A stretch of DNA of 64,000 bases, taken from the NCBI GenBank assembly GCA_001692895.1, contig KV748231.1, forward strand, positions 853,888 to 917,887, given 5' to 3'. The stretch's first letter is position 1, and every line of letters starts with the position of its first letter. The translations under genes and the position numbers were made by a program. This DNA is from Cenococcum geophilum 1.58. Its lineage: Eukaryota > Ascomycota > Dothideomycetes > Gloniales > Gloniaceae. The notes beneath the pieces were generated by a model. The model was given only the letters and a program-made list of their open reading frames with translations, was not told where the DNA came from and made no database searches. Positions 56,126 through 64,000 of the stretch are shown here, piece after piece.

Positions 56126-57869
56126 ACTAATAATCTATAGGGGTCCTTTTTAGGACGTAGTGTGGCGTTCCTGCAATAGTTATAGCGTCTTAGCGTAATG
56201 TCTAATACGCATAGCCTCTTTTATGTAGTATAATTATTATATAAAATATTATCCATTTAACTAAAGCCTCTTTCCTTGCCTAAAAAAAGGTAGCCGCTAT
56301 AAAGTCGGCCGCTATAACTATGGGGATAGATTCGTCTAGGATTTTAAATATGCTTTTTAATTGTATTATATTACTTAAAATATTCGGGCAATTAATAAGC
56401 TAAAACCCATATATTAATCTTTATAGGTAACTTTATACTACTACCTTCCGCTTACGCGCGTAAGCGTAGTATCCGTCTTTAAACTATAATTTCCTTACTT
56501 ATAATAAACCTTATATATAACGTAGACTTAGGAAATATAGTATAAGCTAATCCCTTTAAGGGAACCTCTGGTTCTTATAATAGGGTTTTTATCTATAAAT
56601 ATGGTAGATATATGTGTTATCTTTATAGGGAACTACCTTAATATAAATAGACTTTATAAGTGCCTAGGAGAGATTAAAGAGGAAATTTTCGGTATAGTAG
56701 TTTTCTTTAGCCTTATTTATCTATTTTATATCACTAATATAAATAAACCAGTTTACCTACAGACGCCTTACTAAGTCGCCACCAATAGTGTTTTTATAAA
56801 TTTTGCGAGTCTTATAGATAGGATAAGATTTCTTATTAAGTACCTTTTATATTAGCGCGTTAATCGCAGCGTCTTTATAGTTGCTATCCTAAATTTTATC
56901 CCCAAATATATACGTAGATATAAGACGCTCCTACTTAACCTCTATCTTAATATCCTCTTCTATAAAGAATACTCTAGTATATAGCTAATAAATATACGCT
57001 AAGACAACGTGCGGATCGTCCTTTAGTAATAGAATAACGCGGTCCTAGACTTCCTTTTATTTTTGCTTAGTAGTATTTATAAAAAATTATACAGATGCGT
57101 AAAGAACGTCTTAATAGATACAAAATTTTATAGGATTCTTTACTCCGATAGAAAGTGTTATTATATTAACCTTAAGCCTTATTCTTAGATTAGTATAGGT
57201 GTTTTATATATAATTTAAAGTAACTTACTTAGGAGCCTCTGTAGATAGCTTCCGTTAAAGTATATCTTTAAAAGACGGAGCTAAAAGTATTATAATACTT
57301 GTTTATATATTATTAATATAGGGGTCTTAAGTTATCCCTTTATTAAGTAAATATTTAAGTAAGAATATTAAGAGAGTGCGGGACAGATTGTTAATTTATG
57401 GGATTTAGGTAGGAAAGATCTAAAATGCGAAAATCTTAGCGTTATGTTTACGTATAGCTGGCGGTTAAGGGTAACAACTATATAGCTATTCTATAACTTA
57501 CTATAAGCGTTTCCGCATATTCTTGTTTATATTTATTATTATAAGAAATTATATATAGTACGGCTTATAGGAGCTAGCAGAAAGGACGGCCGACGCGTAC
57601 TAGCTATACTTTATAAGCCGCTACTATACCCTTATAATAACGACAGACTAAGAAAGTAGAGGAAAATTTATCTTGGATATTCTTTTATATATATCCTGGT
57701 TATTTATTTACCTAGTTCCCGCTATAAGGCCGTCCGTGCGCACCTAAACGTAAAAAAAGAAGCACTAACCTAGAGGAAGTCGCGAGGCTTATTACGAACC
57801 TAAAAGAGACTATAAACAGCGTTATTATAGAGTAGGGTAGTATTAGTAGTAACTCTTTGATTAACGTCT
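56126..57869. other. AT-rich target DNA right of Gypsy-3, no gene recognised
   Basis: Continuation of the DNA interrupted by Gypsy-3. A minus-strand frame around 56530-56800 has protein-like stretches (for example SLKGISLYYIS) but no family was recognised. RIP signature throughout. Confidence 0.5.
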
Positions 57870-58510
57870 GATACGGATCCTACTGGCCCACGCAGACTAC
57901 TCCGTCACAGGGGGAAAACTTGTGTATTTACAGGAAGAAAACCCTGCAGTTGGGTTGGGGGAGGAAAAACCCTATGAGCCACCTCAGTAGGATGAAAAAC
58001 CCCGATTTGCCATATCCGTCCGTAGCAGCGGCCCTGCGGGCCTACGGCTACATCCTGTCCTCCTTAGATGTCTTGAACTCCTTGGGAACCACTGCTTCCT
58101 TCTCTCCAGCTTATCCTAAGCTGAGGTTCACTACGTCCCAGCTAGGCCTTGCCAGTTGATCGATCGCTGTGCCTTATCGTCGTTTCCCGTATTTTGACCG
58201 TCCCCTGTGTGCTATCTCTTGTTAACCATTGCCATATACGCCATGCCTTCCCCCCCCTAGGGCCTATCGAAGGCGTAAGGGGGATTCATCCATAAACTAC
58301 CACTATACTAAGAGGCGAGCAGGACGTGTGTGTGTATGCCTGGGTATCTTTTGTGCCTAGGCCCCAGTTGCTAGGCCCTCGCCAAGGGTCACCACTCCTT
58401 GAGAGGAGACAGGAAAACCGTACGGTATTGTCCAGGCTGCCAGGTAGTATTTGGTAGTTGATAGCGAGTGACCGCATGCTCCGCGGGCGATCGCCCTGGG
58501 GGTTAGGAGG
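57870..58510. other. Clean GC-normal segment, no gene recognised
   Basis: Keeps CpA/TpG/CpG between RIP-mutated flanks, with abrupt edges near 57860 and 58510. Features: a run GGGTTGGGGGAGG (57952-57964), a C8 run near 58250, a short GTGTGTGTGT tract near 58327. Short open frames exist but show no domain. It could be a recent insertion, such as an untranslated part of a LINE, or a relic of single-copy DNA; no terminal repeats or target duplication were found. Confidence 0.5.
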
Positions 58511-58825
58511 GATAGGGTAGTATTATTAAGAGTGTTAAAGCTAACCTTATAGGGATTAAATTGGAATAGGGAAGCCTTAAGACTTAAAATACTAAACTCT
58601 AAGAGAAGATCCGTTCCCTCCGAACGTAGCTTAACACTTTTTTAGCATTGCCCCCATTAATATAATTATGGGCGTTAGTAGCGGCTAGCGGAGGCGTAAG
58701 AGGATTAGGAATAACTCTCTTGCGAGTAATAAGTACTAGGAGCCTAAATAAGAAGCCTAACCGCTAGCTAGTAGTTAATGTCAGATAAGTAAGAGAAGAA
58801 GTATTAGAGAAGGTAGTGACGACTT
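58511..58825. other. Moderately RIP-mutated DNA, nothing recognised
   Basis: No motif or repeat seen beyond general AT enrichment. Confidence 0.5.
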
Positions 58826-59590
58826 AAACAAGGAAGCTAAAGGGTAATAGCTCTTTAGCCCTACCTTAAGTATTATAAAAGGGAATAGATATAATATTGT
58901 TTGTTATATATAAGGTATATACCAAAATTATAGGCTTAATTATATTGGCGCTTAGGTTATCTAAAACGTAGTCTATTGATAATATTTGGTATATTAAAAA
59001 TGCGCTTATATATTTATAAAAGTTAAATAGAATTCTAATAATATAGAACTTAAAATTAGCTAAATTTAGTATAAATTTATATATTAGCTGTACTAATTTA
59101 GCTAAAACTTTGTCTACTAATTTTATTAAAGCTTTAATTATCTTCAAAAAGCGTAATAAGTTTAGGAGCTTAGGTAAAGATTTTCTTATTAGTTGGTGAG
59201 AGTCTTAAAGGTGCGTCTATAAAGCTTAAAGGCGGCGTAATATGCTAATATTTTCCTTAAGGAGGCTGCGTAGTAGATATAACCGTATATTGTGCCACGG
59301 GAAGGTCCGCATTGTAAAGTTAAGCGGTAGTATTTGCGAGAACTGGTTAAGGTTCCGTAGGCTTTATTTAACTTAAACAGCCAAATAGTACGCAATAGCG
59401 TTAGTAGGGACTGTGGCTATATACCGCTACCACGCTATACTTAAGAGTGTTAGTTTTTACGCCAACTAGTTACCCGTTTACTCTATATTCTCTATTCCTT
59501 AATTTTAAAAAGTATACCCTTAATAAAGGTTTAGTTAGTATAGCTTAGCTACCCTCCCTACTAGCAAAGGCGAGCTTAAAGTATTTTACG
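58826..59590 (+). repeat. Dispersed repeat R, copy 2 (fully RIP-mutated)
   Basis: Same order and orientation as 22040-22830. The GC-rich end of copy 1 is here AT-rich; the 20-bp motif has decayed to a form around TAGCTTAGCTACCCTCCCT (59541-59559), mostly by C-to-T and G-to-A steps. Minus-strand frames of 93 and 68 codons survive (58866-59147, 59189-59395), but I could not tie them to a family. Confidence 0.75.
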
Positions 59591-60439
59591 CTTTAATCCC
59601 TTATTATAAACACCGCTAATTATACTGTCGTTAAACCTATTCTGTGCTAAGTTAAAATACGGGCGTTAGTAGAAGGTAGCCCTATAGCTAAGCATATAGT
59701 AAAACTACTTAGACTTACCTTAGGCAGCAGTTTTAGCAGTAAGCTTTACCTAAAATAGTTAAACGCTATACTTAGACGGCTATATAGATAGTATGCCATT
59801 ATAGCCTACTATAATATTTTATATAGTAAAGTATCTTATATAAATTAGTTTATTTCTTTAGTCGCCCTAGCTCTAATTAAGTACCTCTACTATAATAAAA
59901 AGCACTAAACTATTTTTAATTTAGTAAGAGAAGGAAGATTAGGCCTTAGTATATATTTAATAAAATAACTAGTAGCGTCTTACCCTGTACGCATTTTTAT
60001 ATACGCTTATTAATAGTAAGGTAGTATATAGGTACTTAGTAAGCTATAGCTAAGGGCACTCCTATTTATAACTTCTTTTATACTTTCTAATACGCTCTTT
60101 ATTTTTAAACTAAGCCTTATCTTAAAAGCGCTAGGCTTTATAATAAGCTATAAATATATACTATAATTTATAAAACTATATATATAGCGGCAATTTCTAT
60201 AGTTATAGCGCCCTATTTTTAGCTGGCAATCGTTTTAATATAGGTAGTGATAATATATACTTTATAAGTCTAGGTATTATAAGTAATTAAGCCGGCCTTT
60301 ATTATATTATATTAAGGCTAACTTTTAGTATATAAGATAGCTGTAAACGACAATACTAATAATTAATGCTTAAGCGCTTAGCGTTTAACTAACCTATAAG
60401 AGGATAAAGATTAAATTTTAAGTAGTAAAGATCCTTTAC
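59591..60439. other. RIP-mutated DNA upstream of the NACHT pseudogene
   Basis: It probably includes the N-terminal part of the NLR-type gene, but no N-terminal effector domain could be recognised. Confidence 0.45.
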
Positions 60440-62208
60440 TTAAAGGCTTATATATATAAATCCTCTACAATTAAGCCTTTATATAGTAGTGGAATAATAA
60501 TAAGTCCCGTATTTTATAGATATATAGTAATCTAGGTAAGGGCAAGACAATAATAATAATAGCTTTTATTAACGAGATATTACGGCGGCTTTAGTTAAGC
60601 CCTAGGTTAGGGATTTTATTATACTTCTTTTGCTAGAATATAATCTAGGAACTAAATAATGTAGTTTTAATTATTTAAGGCCTTACCTACCTCCTAGCTA
60701 CGCTAAATCTAATATAACCTAGTATCTATGGAAGAGGTATAATAAAACCAACAGCCACTCTTTTAAGGGGTTTAATATACTCTATAGCCTTTAGAGAACG
60801 CTTTTAAAAATAGTATAGGATTTAAGTTATCTAAGAGTCTACTTAATAGTTAATACTTTTAACGAGTGCAATTCCTAGTCGCTTAAGGCCTTTCTAAAAC
60901 TACTTAGCTACTCTAAATTGTTAAGTAAAGTCAAGTAGGTAGTAACTAGCCGTAACGAGACAAAAATTAATAAATATCTTTAATATAGCTACCTTAGCCA
61001 TAATATAAGCCTAGAGTTAAACTTATCCTATATTTTAGAAGTTGCTTCTTTTATTAATTATAAGGTTAACGATTTAGCTACCTAAAAGAACTATAGAAGT
61101 GGGCTCTAGAGTTTTATTAAAGAGTATCTTACTAAGTATACAGATGGAACCTTTCTATAGGTAGCTTTAGTCTATAAAGAACTTAAGAAAGTACTAGTAT
61201 AGAGAACTCTAGATATCTATATAAAGTTCCTAATAGGACTAGAGCCTCTCTACTAGCGAATATTAAAGTAAATTTAGTATAATAGAGATCTGGAAGAGGT
61301 AGAAGTCTACCTATAAATTCTTCGCACAATTACGCTCTTCTATTGTCCTCTATACCTTAATAAAATAGGAATTATTGCCGGCTTTTTAGAAGATCTTAGT
61401 AATAACTTATAAGCTTTGCAAGATCTAGTTAGCTCTTATAGTTCTTTCTTAACGCTTTATAAGCCAATCGTCTACTTTGTCTATTAGTTGGCAAAGGACT
61501 ACTTTAGCGTTAGTAATAGCTTAAACCTCTTTCTATTAGGGCAGACTAAGGCGTATAGCCTACTAGCTAATTAATCGCTGTGGCTTATATCAAACTCTCT
61601 AAGAAAAGATATCTGCGGTTTATAGAGGCTAGGCACCCTTATATAAAAGGTAGATAATAATATAGTAGGCCGTTATATTCCCACACACGTTTAGTATATA
61701 TATTACTACTAGGTACACCATCTAAAAGAGAGTAAAAGTCCCCTTAAAGACAATAAATAGGTTTATATATGCCTTTAAGAGCACTTCTATATTAGCTTAA
61801 AGCTCTTAGTTTAATAAGGAAGATCTCTAATAAGGCTATTATAGTAAGACTATTAGAAAAAATGCTTACCGTAAATAATTAATTCTGCTAAGCTGCAGTG
61901 CTAATAGCTAATTTAGTAAAATAAAAGCATAATACAAATTCGCTTCTACTAGTGATCATTCGTAATATAAAACGCTTTATTCTCTGTTTTGGGTCAATCA
62001 TTAAAAACGCTCCTCTGCAGACATATAGCGCTGCTCTTACATTTAGTCCACTAAAAAGTGAAATTAGGAAACAGTTCTGGAATCACAGACATCCGCTAAT
62101 TAAACGTGTCCTGCACGTAGAAGAAACCTAGAATTCAGCGCGCGGCACGCTTAAGGGCATTCGGATTCGGTCTGGTCGGTCGCATTCTCGCCAGACGGCC
62201 AGCTGGTT
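60440..62208 (+). pseudogene. NACHT/STAND (NLR-like) pseudogene with WD40 remnant
   Basis: NLR-like STAND proteins are fungal signalling ATPases linked to non-self recognition and cell death. Seen in the + strand: Walker A NLGKGKTIIIIAFINEI (60530-60580); Walker B region VYLIVNTFNECN (about 60837-60872, family Asp changed to Asn); VVTSRNET (about 60947-60965); helical NACHT C-terminal parts; and the linker APLQTYSAALTFSPLKS (about 62000-62055), which precedes WD40 repeats in many fungal NLRs. Next comes TLKG, then in a shifted frame HSDSVWSVAFSPDGQLV (62158-62208), the start of a WD40 blade. The array stops there. Stops from RIP occur up to about 61950; the last 250 bp are clean apart from one Trp-to-stop change and the frameshift. 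The gene is inactive. Confidence 0.82.
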
Positions 62209-64000
62209 AAGACAGATAGTAGAGCATTAGATATTCGTTCTCTTCTCTTTAGTACTGTTTCTTATTCTTCAAATTATTTATATACCCTCTTTGTAGCAAA
62301 CGACTGGGTAATTAGGGAGGAGAAAAATATCCTTTAGCTTCCTTTTAATTATTATAAGACTTATACAGCCGTGCGGAACAGTATTTTTATCTTAGGACAC
62401 TTATCTAGAGGTGTTTTATTCTTCGAATTAAAGTGACCTTATTATCTTAACCTCTTCCCTACCTACCTCCTACTTATTTAGATTTCTTATATACTTACTA
62501 ATAGAATCTGCTAGAATAACTCTGCCTAAAAACGTGCCTAGTTTTGAAATTAATTCTACTTTAAAATCAATTTTGCTTTAAAATTAATTCTGCTTAGAAA
62601 TTAACTCCGCTAAGAAATTAATACTGCTTTTAAGAGGATTAGTTAATTAGTAGCCTATATATCTATTAGCTTAACCTAGTTTTGAAATAATAATAGTACT
62701 AGTAGGTATAGATTTACTTCGCAAATCCTATACCTCTGTTATGCTTAGTAGGGCAGGGGGCTGCGCTACGGGGGCTGCTTTATAGTAAATTATAGAGCTG
62801 CGTAGAGCTTTATAGAGTTATATATAGGCGTTATATAGGCGTTTATTCGGGCGATCGTATAGACGTTATAGAGCCGCTCGTAGAGACGATTATACGGCGA
62901 TTAATTGTATAGGCGTTTATATAACCGATTATAAAGCCTTTCTAGTATATTAGTGCTGTATATTAGTAGAGCTTTAGACAGTGTAGCTAATAGGCAGCGT
63001 TTAGCGAGTAATAACGCTATTTGCTAATTAACTATAGCTAATTATATATATACGCTGACTATAAAGCTAATAGCGCGCTTATCCTAATTAGGTAAATTAG
63101 ATAGATCTACTAGAGCTATGGGGTTAAAATTCTAGATTTTTGGCAGCACCTCCGTATATATAAATATTAATATTATCTAATTTTAGATCTACTCTATTTA
63201 ACCTTAAATAGTATCTAAATATCTTTAGATTCGATTAGTACGCCGCAGAGGCTTTAAAGTAGGTATTTACACTAGTAGTGACGGCAGTAGTAAGGATTTA
63301 GGTTAGGTAGTTAAGCGGGCTCTCTTTTAAAGTTAGACTCTATTAAGGAATAAGCTTTAGTAAACTTACCTATTTTAGCTAATATTTCTACTGCTATCTT
63401 TAACTTATAACCAGTTAGGTTAGTGTTTAAATTTATTAGCTAAGGCGTAGCTAAGGCGCCGTTAAAGCTAATATAGTTAATTAAGCTGCTTATAGAAGGT
63501 CTTTAAGAAGCTACTACTTCTAATATTAATCTGCTTTAATTGTGTCGGCTATAAGCTTATTACGCTTATTAGTAGCGATCTTTTTAGTTTAACTAAAAGC
63601 TTATTTATAGGCGGAGCTTATTACTAGTATAGAAAATAGATCTAGAGCGATCTTGGTAAGGATTAGATAGAGTATTTAACCGGTTATAAGCTACTAATTA
63701 AGAGAATCTAGAACGACGTTATTTACCTTACTGCCGTTTTTATTATAGATCTTAGTAAGTTTAAGGCCTACGTTATAGTAGCGATTAAGCTCCGTAGTAA
63801 GCTTAATTTACTTCTATAAGTGTAAGGAAATAAGGTCCTTATTAACTAGTAAAGACTATAGATATTTATCGCTTAAATCGTCGTTAGTTAGGAATATATA
63901 GCCGTAGTTCTAGCTAGCTAGTAGAGGATTTAAACTATATTATTTAGTTTCTAGATTATATTTTAGCAGATAAAATATAACAGGATCCCTAACCTAGGGC
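62209..64000. other. AT-rich, RIP-mutated DNA, no gene recognised
   Basis: It contains a 17-bp minisatellite (62547-62631) and a stretch with recurrent TATAGAGC and GGCGTTTAT motifs (62780-62950). No protein family was identified in 63100-64000 on either strand. Confidence 0.55.
62547..62631 (+). repeat. 17-bp minisatellite, AAATTAATTCTGCTTTA type
   Basis: Five head-to-tail units of exactly 17 bp with one to five differences from each other. Confidence 0.85.

Noticed and set aside
1..64000. Starship giant transposon
   Set aside because: HET/NLR cargo and repeats fit the theme, but no DUF3435 tyrosine-recombinase captain or Starship ends were seen.
63900..64000. Telomere repeat at the window end
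   Set aside because: Only isolated CCTAA/TAGGG words occur, no tandem TTAGGG run at either end.
1..64000. tRNA or rRNA genes
   Set aside because: No cloverleaf A/B-box pairs or conserved rRNA blocks could be recognised by eye; the tRNA-like match at 1010 is a primer site only 11 nt long.

Overview
The window looks like a piece of a filamentous ascomycete (Pezizomycotina) genome, probably an accessory or subtelomeric region. Four things point that way: one intact HET-domain gene, Tad1-like LINE and Ty3/Gypsy chromovirus remains, NLR and RecQ-helicase pseudogenes, and a pervasive C-to-T signature of repeat-induced point mutation (RIP). The RIP signature is TpA excess, loss of CpA/TpG, and TAG/TAA stops where Gln or Trp codons are expected. 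Only one gene appears functional. Assignments rest on reading the sequence by eye, without database searches.

Layout, left to right. A kinase-like pseudogene (about 262-816) is split by a 1.6-kb non-autonomous LTR element (TRIM-1, 817-2455, TSD GTTAA). A degenerate Gypsy element follows (2500 to about 9740, +), then a second Gypsy with both LTRs and TSD ACTAG (10952-17790, +). Next come AT-rich DNA with 17-bp minisatellites, a small TIR element (19215-19567) and a clean solo LTR (20630-20816, TSD TATAG). From about 22.6 to 26.4 kb there is an island of normal composition holding an 876-codon HET gene whose HET domain is interrupted by ankyrin repeats. The island is flanked by an exact inverted 20-bp GC-rich motif. 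After it come a RIP-killed RecQ-like helicase (27.5-29.5 kb), a 51-bp tandem array (29.7-30.5 kb) and a minus-strand Tad1-like LINE (31.2-36.2 kb).

From 36.2 to 43.3 kb two tandem copies of an unidentified coding repeat ('X') have collected nested insertions: foldback MITE-A (36287-36701), foldback MITE-C (38371-38841), a solo LTR (39578-39796, TSD GTTAG) and MITE-B (40962-43258). MITE-B is itself split by TRIM-2 (41353-43235, TSD GCCGG). A degenerate DUF6589-like gene (about 43.4-46.0 kb, -) follows, then a third Gypsy (48168-56120, -, TSD GTAAC) related to the first. The right end holds a short clean segment (57.87-58.51 kb), a second copy of the repeat found beside the HET island (58.8-59.6 kb), and a STAND/NACHT pseudogene (60.4-62.2 kb). 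That pseudogene's last exon-like part, including one WD40 blade, has escaped RIP.

Biologically this is a transposon graveyard with successive layers. Old elements are saturated with RIP, while the TRIMs, MITE tips and solo LTRs are nearly clean and so inserted later or escaped. The HET gene and the NACHT-WD40 pseudogene belong to families used in fungal self/non-self recognition, which often sit in such fast-changing regions.
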